Part shown: positions 25,121 through 32,535 of the stretch, piece after piece
Layout of the letters: the number at the start of each line of letters is the position of its first letter
Numbering within the stretch: the first letter of the stretch is position 1
From: Gordonia oryzae
Lineage (GTDB): Bacteria > Actinomycetota > Actinomycetes > Mycobacteriales > Mycobacteriaceae
Reading direction: 5' to 3'
NCBI RefSeq assembly: GCF_003797185.1
Contig: NZ_RKMH01000009.1
Coordinates: forward strand, 124,001 to 188,000
Length of the DNA stretch: 64,000 nt
The notes under the pieces: generated by a model
The model's database searches: none
What the model saw: the letters and a program-made list of their open reading frames with translations, nothing else
Told to the model about the DNA's origin: nothing
Program-made: the position numbers and the translations under genes

Positions 25121-25750
25121 TCAGGCGGGGACGACGAGGCCCTTGCCCTGGCTGGTCGCCCGGCCGAAGCGCTCGGCGGCGTCGGCCCAGTTGACCACGT
25201 TCCACCACGCCTTGACGTAGTCCGGCTTGACGTTCTGGTAGTCGAGGTAGAAGGCATGCTCCCACATGTCGAGCATGACGACCGGGATGATCGCGGCGGG
25301 GATGTTGCCGCTCTGGTCGGTCAGTTGCAGGATCACGAGCTTGCCACCGATGGTGTCGTAGCCCAGGATCGCCCAGCCTGATCCCTGCAGCGTGGTCGCC
25401 GCGGCGGTGAAGTGGGCCTGGAACTTGTCGAAGCCACCGAACTGGTCATCGATGGCGGCGGCCAGGTCGCCCTCGGGCTTGTCGCCGCCGTTCGGTGACA
25501 GGTTCTTCCAGAAGATCGAGTGGTTGGTGTGGCCACCCAGGTGGAACGACAGGGTTGCCGACAGTCCGTAGACCTTGCCGGCGATCGAGCCGTCTGCACG
25601 AGCCTCGGCCAGCTTGTCGAGGGTGTCGTTCGCGCCCTTGACGTAGGTCGCGTGGTGCTTGTCGTGATGGAGCTCCATGATCCTGCCGGAGATGTGCGGC
25701 TCCAGTGCCGCGTAGTCGTACGGGAGATCCGGCAAGGTGTATTCGGCCAC
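25121..25750 (-). CDS. sodA: Superoxide dismutase, Fe/Mn family
   Basis: A 209-residue Fe/Mn superoxide dismutase, which converts superoxide to hydrogen peroxide and oxygen. Metal ligands are His28 (ELHHDKHH), His77 (HTNHSIFW), Asp161 and His165 ([13 protein letters not shown]). No signal peptide is present, as in mycobacterial SodA, which is nevertheless found outside the cell. GTG 25750 follows GAGAGGAT and gives the canonical [13 protein letters not shown] start. The metal cannot be decided from the sequence. An 8-bp inverted repeat lies 123 bases upstream of the start. Confidence 0.95.
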   Translation of the reverse strand: MAEYTLPDLPYDYAALEPHISGRIMELHHDKHHATYVKGANDTLDKLAEARADGSIAGKVYGLSATLSFHLGGHTNHSIFWKNLSPNGGDKPEGDLAAAIDDQFGGFDKFQAHFTAAATTLQGSGWAILGYDTIGGKLVILQLTDQSGNIPAAIIPVVMLDMWEHAFYLDYQNVKPDYVKAWWNVVNWADAAERFGRATSQGKGLVVPA

Positions 25751-25872
25751 GGTAATCCTCTCTGCGCACATACCCCCTTGGGCACATGCCGTTCGGGTGT
25801 TGCTTTCACTATCGACGCGTGCGTGATCGCCCAGGGTGGACGCCGCCTCGCGGATGCTTCCAGCCTTCCCCA

Positions 25873-25897
25873 GTGTTTGTGGGAATGCAACAAACAC
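25873..25897 (-). promoter_or_regulatory. Inverted repeat upstream of sodA
   Basis: GTGTTTGT (25873-25880) and ACAAACAC (25890-25897) form a perfect inverted repeat with a 9-base centre. It is an operator candidate for sodA; the centre-to-centre distance suits a dimeric regulator. Confidence 0.4.
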
Positions 25898-25993
25898 GGC
25901 CCAACAAAGTTCAGGCAGGGTTGAGGTATTGACGAGGTGCGGTCAACGAGAACCCAAGAAGCACAATGGATGTGCGGGATTCATAACGAGTAT

Positions 25994-26014
25994 CGATTCG
26001 CTGTGAGCGAATCG
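25994..26014 (-). terminator. Perfect hairpin after the small membrane protein gene
   Basis: CGATTCGCT-GTG-AGCGAATCG, a 9-bp stem with a three-base loop, 18 bases beyond the stop of the minus-strand gene at 26032. Confidence 0.7.
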
Positions 26015-26031
26015 CTTCGGATGCTGCGCCC

Positions 26032-26184
26032 TCACCAGAGGGCGAGCGCGACGAGCAACACGACGAGCGCGAAGATACTCAGACCGATGCCGATGCACGA
26101 GGAGCGAACGTTGTAGGTGGGACGGGGGATCGACTGGCCACGCGTGAGCGACGGACGAAGATCGTGGGTCGCATCAGTGGCCAT
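26032..26184 (-). CDS. 50-residue single-TM protein
   Basis: A short protein with a hydrophilic N-terminus (MATDATHDLRPSLTRGQ) and one C-terminal membrane helix (IGIGLSIFALVVLLVALALW). AAGGA lies six bases before the ATG and a strong hairpin follows the stop, which together support it as a real gene. A C-terminal-anchor topology is likely. Function unknown. It sits between sodA and msrA. Confidence 0.55.
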   Translation of the reverse strand: MATDATHDLRPSLTRGQSIPRPTYNVRSSCIGIGLSIFALVVLLVALALW

Positions 26185-26332
26185 CGTCGTCCTTACGGGT
26201 TTGCGGGTCGCGTGGTGGACCAGGCGCCTCGGGGCTGTCGAGCCGGACTTCTCAGTGACGGATATCACAGCCGTCTTCGCCATCATAAACACACTGGCAG
26301 TTCGGGCTCAACCTCGCCCTCGGTGGCCCGCG

Positions 26333-26338
26333 TAGACT
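26333..26338 (+). promoter_or_regulatory. -10 element of msrA, leaderless start
   Basis: TAGACT, seven bases, then ATG 26346; no ribosome-binding site. Confidence 0.4.
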
Positions 26339-26345
26339 CGATCCC

Positions 26346-27047
26346 ATGTCGTGGCTTGACGAGCTCCTCACCTCCCGCTCCGGAAAGCAGCAGCTGATCT
26401 CGGCCGAAGCGGCGTTGCCGGGCCGTGCGACGCCGGTCCCGCTCGCCGCGGAGAACATCGTGTTGCACCGCCCGATGCGTGGTGAATCCGCCGACGACGG
26501 TCCTGGCATCGGCATCTTTCCCGACGGGCTCTCGGCGGTGGTCCTGGCCGGCGGTTGCTTCTGGGGTGTCGAGGAGATCTTCTGGCAGGTACCGGGGGTG
26601 TGGACCACCGCGGTCGGCTACGCCGGCGGTTACACACCCAACCCGACCTACGAGGAGACCTGCACCGCTCGCACCGGGCACACGGAGTCGACGCTGGTCG
26701 TCTTCGATCCCACGCAGGTCAGCCTCGAAAAAATCCTGCAGATCTTCTGGGAGAACCACGACCCGACGCAGGAGATGCGGCAGGGCAACGACATCGGCAC
26801 CCAGTACCGTTCGGCGATCTTCACCCTCTCCGATACCGACGCCGAGACGGCCACGGCGAGTGCGGCCACCTTCCAGAAAGCACTCGACGACGCCAGTCTG
26901 GGGCCGATCACCACCGAGATCGCAGCGCTCGAGCGGGCCGGTGACGGGCATTTCTACTACGCCGAGGACTATCACCAGCAGTACCTCGCGAAGAACCCGC
27001 ACGGGTATCGCTGCCACGCGGCCACCGGCATCGCCTACCCGTCCTGA
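26346..27047 (+). CDS. msrA: Peptide methionine sulfoxide reductase MsrA
   Basis: A 233-residue enzyme that reduces methionine-S-sulfoxide in proteins and so repairs oxidative damage. The catalytic Cys71 lies in AGGCFWGVEE, followed by GYAGGYTPNPTYEE, the NHDPTQ block and QYRSAIF. YAEDYHQQYLAKNP near the end and a Cys in HGYRCHAA (resolving Cys candidate) complete the fold. The N-terminal 60 residues extend beyond the minimal domain, as in other actinobacterial MsrA. sodA lies upstream and a DNA-repair-like gene follows 10 bases downstream, so this is an oxidative-stress neighbourhood. Confidence 0.95.
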   Translation: MSWLDELLTSRSGKQQLISAEAALPGRATPVPLAAENIVLHRPMRGESADDGPGIGIFPDGLSAVVLAGGCFWGVEEIFWQVPGVWTTAVGYAGGYTPNPTYEETCTARTGHTESTLVVFDPTQVSLEKILQIFWENHDPTQEMRQGNDIGTQYRSAIFTLSDTDAETATASAATFQKALDDASLGPITTEIAALERAGDGHFYYAEDYHQQYLAKNPHGYRCHAATGIAYPS

Positions 27048-27056
27048 GCCGCGGCG

Positions 27057-28187
27057 GTGCCCCCATCCATTACTGCGGGGCAGTGGAATCGGACACTGCT
27101 GCGTCGTCAACACCTACTCGACCGCGCCGACGAGGACGCCATCGAGGTGATCGACCGGCTCGTCGGCATGCAGTCACAGGACCCGAGAGCCGCCTTTTTC
27201 GGATTGCAGTGCCGCATCGAGCGTTTCACACCCGACGAACTCGATGAGCTGCTCACCGACCGGGAGGTCGTGCGGATGGCGTTGCTGCGCGGTACCGTCT
27301 TCCTCATCGACGGCGCCGATGCCCGCTGGATTCGGCCCCTCGCGCAGCCGGTCCTCGACGGCGAACTGTGGTCGGCGCACGCCTCCACACTCGCGTCGAG
27401 CACCCCGATCGCGGTGATCGATGATGCCCGGGAGTTGTTGCGCGACGGCCCGATCGGCGGCGACGAGCTCGGACGCGCTCTCGCCGAACGGCATCCCGCG
27501 GAAAAGCCGTCGACGCTGACCGGGATGGCACGATGTGCGCTGCCGCTGGTGCAGGTCCCGCCGCGGGGACTCTGGCGCGGCAGTGGCCGCCCGACCTATG
27601 CGCTTCTCGACGACTGGATCGGTCCCGGCCATCCGGCGCTCGACGGCGAGGAGGCGCGCTGCGAGCTGATCCGGCTCTACCTGCGCGGCTTCGGCCCGGC
27701 GTCGATCGCCGCGATCGGAAAGTGGTCGGGGCTCAGGGGGTTACGTCCGCTCATCGAACAGATGGAGCGCGAGTGGGAGCTGACCGCCTACACCGGACCT
27801 CAGGGGCAGACGCTCTACGACCTCGAAGGTCTCGACCTCGCCGACGAGGACGAGCCCGCGCCCGTCCGGCTGATCGCGCCGTTCGACCACGTCCTCGTCG
27901 CCCAGGGTGATCGGGCCCGTATCGCCGACGACGACCTGTTCGCACGGACCGTCACCCCCAACGGGCGCTCGCCGGGCTTCGTCCTTCTCGACGGCCGGCT
28001 GGCCGGCACCTGGCGGATACCGCCGGGCACCGGGACCGTGGAGACAGCCCTTTTCGGCACTCCGGGCCACGGGGTGCGGGCCGAACTCGACGAGGAAATC
28101 TCCCGGCTCGAGGAGTGGGTGCGTGACAGCCGCGTCGATGGTGCGGAGTCTCATGTCACTGACCCGTCCGAGGATTCCGGTCGGTGA
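27057..28187 (+). CDS. AlkZ-like (HTH_42) DNA glycosylase family protein
   Basis: A 376-residue protein of the winged-helix HTH_42/DUF1006 family. The conserved GMQSQDPRAAFFGLQCRI near 36-53 contains the Q-x-Q element that is catalytic in AlkZ, which removes crosslinked or alkylated bases. Further blocks are LLRGTVFLID, LYLRGFGPASIAAIGKWSGL (winged helices) and LIAPFDHVLVAQGDR near the C-terminus. It may therefore repair alkylated or crosslinked DNA; many family members are uncharacterised. The start is a GTG with weak ribosome-binding signal. The last 32 bases overlap the convergent VOC gene. Confidence 0.75.
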   Translation: MPPSITAGQWNRTLLRRQHLLDRADEDAIEVIDRLVGMQSQDPRAAFFGLQCRIERFTPDELDELLTDREVVRMALLRGTVFLIDGADARWIRPLAQPVLDGELWSAHASTLASSTPIAVIDDARELLRDGPIGGDELGRALAERHPAEKPSTLTGMARCALPLVQVPPRGLWRGSGRPTYALLDDWIGPGHPALDGEEARCELIRLYLRGFGPASIAAIGKWSGLRGLRPLIEQMEREWELTAYTGPQGQTLYDLEGLDLADEDEPAPVRLIAPFDHVLVAQGDRARIADDDLFARTVTPNGRSPGFVLLDGRLAGTWRIPPGTGTVETALFGTPGHGVRAELDEEISRLEEWVRDSRVDGAESHVTDPSEDSGR

Positions 28188-28950
28188 TGCAGTAGTGCCT
28201 GCCGCCCGGGTCGGTCATCACCGTCCATGACGGGTACCGGGCCACGACGCGGGCGCCCCAGTCCTCGTGGCGGCCCACCTCGTCGTCGACCGATGTGGTG
28301 GCCAGGTCGAGATGGGCCGACGCGCGCCCAGGGACCTTGCGGGTATCGGCGCCCTTCTTGATCTCGGCGCCCTCGTCGCAATTGTCGGCGAAATCCAAGC
28401 GCTGCAACAATATTCCGAGACTCAACGCCGGGTCGCGGCGAAGCGCGACGAATTCGGCACGGGCCCGCCGCTGCGTCGGCCAGCCCGTCAACCGTGACCA
28501 GAAGACGACTTCGCGATCGAACAGCGGTGCCGCTACATCGATACAGATCTGGTCGATGATCGAGATCGTGTCCTCCGGCCATCGGATCGGGCGGGCGCGA
28601 CGCGGCGAACCCGCCGCGGGCACCAGGCAGAAGCGCATACCAGCGGGCGAGTCGTAGACCAGATGGGTCGGATGATCGGCGACCATCCTCGCCCCCAGTT
28701 CGTCTGCCTCGATCGCCGCGGCCCTCGGATCATCGACATGGATGTCGAGGTGAACGCCACCGTCGCCGTCCCGGATCCGCTGTACCCGCAGGTGGGCATC
28801 TCCGCTGAAGGGTTCGAGCGTGGCGAACTCGCGGTGCTCACCGCGCGGGGGCGACACCGTCGATCCGGTGATCGCGCGCCAATAGGTGACCTCGGTCCCG
28901 AAGACCGACGCGCCGAAGTCCAGGAACGCGGTGAGCCAGCGGATCTGCAC
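28156..28950 (-). CDS. Two-domain VOC (glyoxalase-like) protein
   Basis: A 264-residue protein with two vicinal-oxygen-chelate halves, about 1-115 and 125-264. Each has a beta-alpha-beta-beta-beta pattern with a His in strand 4 (VHLDIHVDD and SAHLDLATT) and a Glu/Asp near a closing CLVP or CITD strand. Such proteins include glyoxalases, extradiol dioxygenases and resistance proteins; metal ligands are incomplete, so the activity cannot be assigned. GTG 28950 lies 6 bases after TAGACT on the minus strand, which suggests leaderless transcription. It is divergent from sppA with only 53 bases between start codons. Confidence 0.72.
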   Translation of the reverse strand: MQIRWLTAFLDFGASVFGTEVTYWRAITGSTVSPPRGEHREFATLEPFSGDAHLRVQRIRDGDGGVHLDIHVDDPRAAAIEADELGARMVADHPTHLVYDSPAGMRFCLVPAAGSPRRARPIRWPEDTISIIDQICIDVAAPLFDREVVFWSRLTGWPTQRRARAEFVALRRDPALSLGILLQRLDFADNCDEGAEIKKGADTRKVPGRASAHLDLATTSVDDEVGRHEDWGARVVARYPSWTVMTDPGGRHYCITDRNPRTGQ

Positions 28951-28956
28951 GTCAGC

Positions 28957-28996
28957 AGTCTAGGGTGCCGACCCAATGCGAACGATGCCCTAGGCT
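28957..28996. promoter_or_regulatory. Back-to-back -10 elements for the VOC gene and sppA
   Basis: Minus-strand TAGACT at 28957-28962 (6 bases to GTG 28950) and plus-strand TAGGCT at 28991-28996 (7 bases to ATG 29004). Both would give leaderless messages, and their -35 regions must overlap. Confidence 0.45.
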
Positions 28997-29003
28997 CGGT
29001 GAG

Positions 29004-29852
29004 ATGAGCCGTGGACCGCTGGGGCGGATAGCGAAGAAGTTGGCGCACAAGCGGTCGGGCAAGGTCGCCGTGGTGCGCCTGGACGGGGTGATCGGCCACG
29101 GCGGGCCGGGGCGGGCGGGATTGTCGACGACGAGTGTCGAGCCGGTTCTCTCGCGCGCCTTCGACATCGAGCACCTGCGCGCGGTCGTCATCGTCATCAA
29201 TTCCCCGGGGGGGTCGCCGACGCAGTCGGAGTACATCGCCGAACGTATTCGGCAACTCGCCTCGGAGAAGGGCGTGCGCGTTCTGGCGTTTTGCGAGGAC
29301 ATCGTCGCCTCGGGCGGCTACTGGATCGCGTGTGCGGCCGATGAGATCTACGCCGCCCATACCTCGCTCGTCGGGTCGATCGGAGTGGTGTCGTCCGGAT
29401 TCGGGTTCGTCGACGTTCTCGGTCGGCTCGGGGTGGAACGGCGTCTGTACTCGGCCGGCGAGAACAAGGTGCGGCTCGACTCCTTCTCGCCGGAGAAGGC
29501 CGACGACGTCGAGTGGTTGCGTGGTCTGCAGCACCAACTCCATGACACGTTCATCCGGTGGGTGCGCCAGCGCCGCGGCAAACGACTCGCAGCCGCAGAC
29601 GAGGTCCTGTTCACGGGGGACGTGTGGATCGGCGAGCGGGCCGCCGAACTCGGACTCGTCGACGGCGTCGGGGTCATGCGATCGGTAGTGGCCGAGCATT
29701 ATCCCGATGCCGAGATCACCGTCGTCGACGCTCCCAAACCGTTGCTCACGCGGATCGTCGGCGATCAGGTCCGCGCATCGGTGGTCGCCGAGGAGCTGAT
29801 CGGCGGCGCCCTGAGTGCGCTCGAACGCGCCACTGAGGTGCGCCTACGCTGA
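29004..29852 (+). CDS. Signal peptide peptidase SppA-type serine protease (S49)
   Basis: A 282-residue single-domain S49 protease. The nucleophile Ser103 lies in VASGGYWIACAAD and the general base Lys155 in AGENKVRLDS; the 52-residue spacing matches the Ser-Lys dyad of B. subtilis SppA. The substrate-binding block INSPGGSPTQSEYI and SLVGSIGVVSS are present. Only a weak N-terminal hydrophobic stretch is seen, so it may be cytoplasmic or peripheral. SppA enzymes digest released signal peptides. It is followed by a 470-base gap with DnaA-box-like sequences. Confidence 0.85.
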   Translation: MSRGPLGRIAKKLAHKRSGKVAVVRLDGVIGHGGPGRAGLSTTSVEPVLSRAFDIEHLRAVVIVINSPGGSPTQSEYIAERIRQLASEKGVRVLAFCEDIVASGGYWIACAADEIYAAHTSLVGSIGVVSSGFGFVDVLGRLGVERRLYSAGENKVRLDSFSPEKADDVEWLRGLQHQLHDTFIRWVRQRRGKRLAAADEVLFTGDVWIGERAAELGLVDGVGVMRSVVAEHYPDAEITVVDAPKPLLTRIVGDQVRASVVAEELIGGALSALERATEVRLR

Positions 29853-29930
29853 CCCGGGCCATCGCTCTGCCGTTGCGACACCGGGCCGTACTCGTGCTGA
29901 TGCGATGCGCATCATCCGACCGGTTGACTG

Positions 29931-30159
29931 TTGTCCCCACGTTATCCACAGGTAATGGGGATGAATGCGCACTCCGCATTTCGCTCATGCGCTGCACTGT
30001 CGTGAACTGTTTGACGCGCTGCTGTTGTGAACTCGTGACCGCCGTCACGGCCGGGTCGGTCGACCGTGTGCAGTTCTCCACATATTCCACAGTCTCATCC
30101 ACACCTTGATGGTCTGCTGTGCTTCAGGTCACAGGGGGCGCGGACGTGCATGTGGATAG
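29931..30159. promoter_or_regulatory. Cluster of six DnaA-box-like 9-mers
   Basis: An exact TTATCCACA at 29942-29950; one-mismatch boxes TTGTCCCCA (29931-29939, versus TTGTCCACA), TTCTCCACA (30074-30082), TCATCCACA (30095-30103) and reverse-strand CTATCCACA (30151-30159); and a two-mismatch TATTCCACA (30083-30091). The first pair starts 11 bases apart and the 30074-30103 trio is spaced 9 and 12 bases, all in one orientation. Confidence 0.55.
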
Positions 30160-30162
30160 CGT

Positions 30163-30178
30163 TATGTAGACATACATA
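30163..30178. repeat. AT-rich inverted repeat next to the DnaA-box cluster
   Basis: TATGTA-GACA-TACATA, a 6-bp inverted repeat with a four-base centre, unusual in this GC-rich sequence. Confidence 0.7.
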
Positions 30179-30321
30179 GAGCGCTGTCTGGATATCGACG
30201 GCTGTCAAGTCGGTGGTGTACTGCGTCGACTCGTCGGCCGGACCGACGCGCCGGAGGTGACCATCGTCGTGCGGCGGCGCGGTCGGTATCGCCGCGCCTG
30301 TGCGACGATGGGTTGGTGAGC

Positions 30322-30654
30322 ATGGGCGAGATTCCACAGGTTCCCGTGACCGAGCTGCCGGATGACTTCAGCGCCGCCGCCGGCAAGGTACTGCTCGATG
30401 TCCGCGAGGATGACGAGTGGGCCGACGGCCACGTCCGCGGTGCCCTCCACATCCCCCTCGGAGAGGTCCCCGGTCGACTCGACGAGATCGACCCCGACAC
30501 CGACCTCTACGTCATCTGTCACTCCAGTGGTCGGTCGATGCGTGTCCTTCAATACCTGCTGCAGGTCGGCTATGACGGCAGCTGTGTGCGTGGCGGGATG
30601 CTGGCCTGGCGCGAGAACGGCAAGCCGGTGGAGTGCGAATCAGGGCCGGTCTGA
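30322..30654 (+). CDS. Single-domain rhodanese
   Basis: A 110-residue rhodanese-like sulfurtransferase. The domain shows VLLDVREDDEWADGHVRGALHIPLGEV and the active-site loop with Cys66 in VICHSSGRS; the six-residue loop after the Cys is the size seen in sulfur-handling rhodaneses. It would carry a persulfide in sulfur trafficking or detoxification; the partner is unknown. ATG 30322 is preferred, with GTG 30316 and TTG 30313 as alternatives. Two bases separate it from the next gene, so they are co-transcribed. Confidence 0.85.
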   Translation: MGEIPQVPVTELPDDFSAAAGKVLLDVREDDEWADGHVRGALHIPLGEVPGRLDEIDPDTDLYVICHSSGRSMRVLQYLLQVGYDGSCVRGGMLAWRENGKPVECESGPV

Positions 30655-30656
30655 GG

Positions 30657-31694
30657 ATGCTCGACCTCTGCCCGCGCTGCCGAATCCAGGCTCCGCACCG
30701 AGACGGACGCGACCGCTGTCCCCGGTGCGGCGGCCCGCTGACCCTCGTGGCCTCCGACGTCGAGGCCGCCGCGCTCGTCGCCGCCTACCAGCAGTCGCCC
30801 AGTGCGCCGCCGCGTCCCGCCGCCTACCGCCCTCCGGCCCGGCAGCCGTCCGGTCCGCGACCACCTACCGGTCCGCCACGGATGTACGGCGGCCGTCGAG
30901 TGCGATGGGTGGCCCGCCGCCCGGACGACACCCTGCCGCCGCAGCGACCGCCACGGCGCACCGGCCCGCGGCTGATCCCGCGGTATGTCTACCTACCTCG
31001 GTGGGGTCTCGTCGACACCCCGGTGACCGAGGGCGAACCGCGCAACTCTCCCGCCCACCTGGGAATGGCACTGACCGGCGCCTTGCAGATCGCCGGGGCC
31101 GCGTTCGTCGCGTCGACGTGTGCGCACCTGCTCCGGTATCTCCTGCTGGTGATCAACCGATCGACGACGCTGCCCGGCTGGCTGATCGGTCTCAGCACGG
31201 TGCTGGTGTTGTCCGCCGGACTGCTCGCGCTTGCCGGATCCGTCTATACGATCGTTGCCTTCGTCCGGTGGCTGTTGGCTGTGCGAACCGAAACATACCG
31301 CGTGCGAGGATTTTTCGACCCGCGGCCGCGGTGGCAGAGCATTCCGCTGGCCGCGATTCCGCTCGTCAACGTAGCCGGTGCAGCGTTGCTGTTAGGTGAA
31401 CCCGCCGAGATGCTCGACGACGTCGCGCGTAGTGCCGCACGCATCCGGCTGCGCAAACTCTGGGTCGGTTGGACGGTGGTCAACACGATCGCGGTGCTCA
31501 CCGTCATCACCTGGTGGGTGGGGGCGGCATCGGGCTCCATCCAAACCAGTGCGGACGCGCTGTTCATGGTTGCGCTCACCGCGGCGGTCTCGGCGGCGTT
31601 CGCCTTCTGGGCCGCACATCGGTTGCCCGCGGTGTTCTCGGTGAGTTCCGCCGAACCAACGGTCCCCGCACACCGATGGGTGGTGGTCGCGTGA
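30657..31694 (+). CDS. Zinc-ribbon DUF4328 membrane protein (Rv3843c-like)
   Basis: A 345-residue protein with an N-terminal zinc ribbon (CPRC at 5-8 and CPRC at about 22-25), a long Pro/Arg-rich linker, and a C-terminal DUF4328-type membrane domain of five to six helices with YRVRGFFDPRPRWQSIPLAAIPLVN between them. DUF4328 proteins are of unknown function. glpQ1 follows with a four-base GTGA overlap, the same pairing as Rv3843c and Rv3842c in M. tuberculosis. Start ATG 30657 lies directly after the rhodanese stop; GTG 30633 is possible. Confidence 0.7.
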   Translation: MLDLCPRCRIQAPHRDGRDRCPRCGGPLTLVASDVEAAALVAAYQQSPSAPPRPAAYRPPARQPSGPRPPTGPPRMYGGRRVRWVARRPDDTLPPQRPPRRTGPRLIPRYVYLPRWGLVDTPVTEGEPRNSPAHLGMALTGALQIAGAAFVASTCAHLLRYLLLVINRSTTLPGWLIGLSTVLVLSAGLLALAGSVYTIVAFVRWLLAVRTETYRVRGFFDPRPRWQSIPLAAIPLVNVAGAALLLGEPAEMLDDVARSAARIRLRKLWVGWTVVNTIAVLTVITWWVGAASGSIQTSADALFMVALTAAVSAAFAFWAAHRLPAVFSVSSAEPTVPAHRWVVVA

Positions 31695-32482
31695 ACGTCG
31701 CCGAGCAGGTCTCAAGGTCGGGTAAACCGGCCGTCGTTGCGCATCGCGGTGCGTCTGCGGCGGTGGCCGAACACACCTTGGCCGCGTACGAACTCGCGCT
31801 CGAACAAGGTGCCGACGGGCTCGAGTGCGACGTCCGACTGACCGCCGACCACGAGCTGGTCTGCATTCACGACCGCACGGTGGACCGCACCTCCGACGGC
31901 ACCGGCATCGTCAGCGAGATGACGCTGGCGCAGCTGCGCGAACTCGACTTCGGCAGCTGGCACACCGGGGGTGGTCCGGCCGAGGTCCTGACCCTCGCCG
32001 AATTGCTGACCCTAACCCTGGACTGGCGTCGCCCGGTCCGGTTGTTCATCGAGACCAAGCATCCGGTGCGCTTCGGCAGTCTCGTCGAACAACAGCTGCT
32101 GTCGACCCTGCACGACTTTGGTGTGGCGACCCCGCCGTCGGCGGATCACAGTCGGGCCGTGGTCATCTCGTTCTCTTCGGCGGGCGTGTGGCGAATCCGC
32201 CGGCACGCGCCGATCCTGCCGACCATCCTGCTCGGCGAGACTGCGCGTGTCCTCGGCGGCAGCGCCGCGACTGCCGTCGGTGCGACCGGCATCGGGCCGT
32301 CGGTGGAGACGCTGCGGATGCATCCCGAACTTGTCGACAAGGCTGCCGCTGCGGGCCGCGTCACCTACTGCTGGACGGTCGATGAGGAGGCCGACGTCCA
32401 GTTGTGTGCCGACCTCGGTGTCCGCTGGATCGCCACCAACCATCCGCAGAAGGTGCGCGACTGGCTCGTCACCGTCGATTGA
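31691..32482 (+). CDS. glpQ1: Glycerophosphodiester phosphodiesterase
   Basis: A 263-residue GDPD-family enzyme that hydrolyses glycerophosphodiesters to glycerol-3-phosphate and an alcohol. Motifs are VAHRGASAAVAEHTLAAY with His18, the metal-binding Glu45 and Asp47 in GLECDVRL, His60 in CIHDRTVDRTSDG, and FIETKHP. The closing WTVDEEADVQLCADLGVRWIATNHP is typical. No signal peptide is present, so it acts in the cytoplasm, probably in phospholipid turnover. The GTG start overlaps the upstream stop (GTGA at 31691-31694). It corresponds to Rv3842c. Confidence 0.92.
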   Translation: MNVAEQVSRSGKPAVVAHRGASAAVAEHTLAAYELALEQGADGLECDVRLTADHELVCIHDRTVDRTSDGTGIVSEMTLAQLRELDFGSWHTGGGPAEVLTLAELLTLTLDWRRPVRLFIETKHPVRFGSLVEQQLLSTLHDFGVATPPSADHSRAVVISFSSAGVWRIRRHAPILPTILLGETARVLGGSAATAVGATGIGPSVETLRMHPELVDKAAAAGRVTYCWTVDEEADVQLCADLGVRWIATNHPQKVRDWLVTVD

Positions 32483-32535
32483 CATGCAGCAAGCGCACGC
32501 GTCGGTGCCGTTGGCGTTCGTGAGAGGGTGGTCCC

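Larger units (their letters stand above)
29853..30321. other. 469-bp gap holding a DnaA-box cluster
   Basis: No gene recognised. The stretch is less GC-rich than its surroundings around 29930-30180 and contains the DnaA-box-like 9-mers and an AT-rich palindrome listed separately. Confidence 0.7.

Noticed and set aside
29853..30321. Chromosomal origin oriC
   Set aside because: There are DnaA-box-like sites, but dnaA, dnaN and a clear AT-rich unwinding region are absent, so an accessory DnaA site is the stronger reading.
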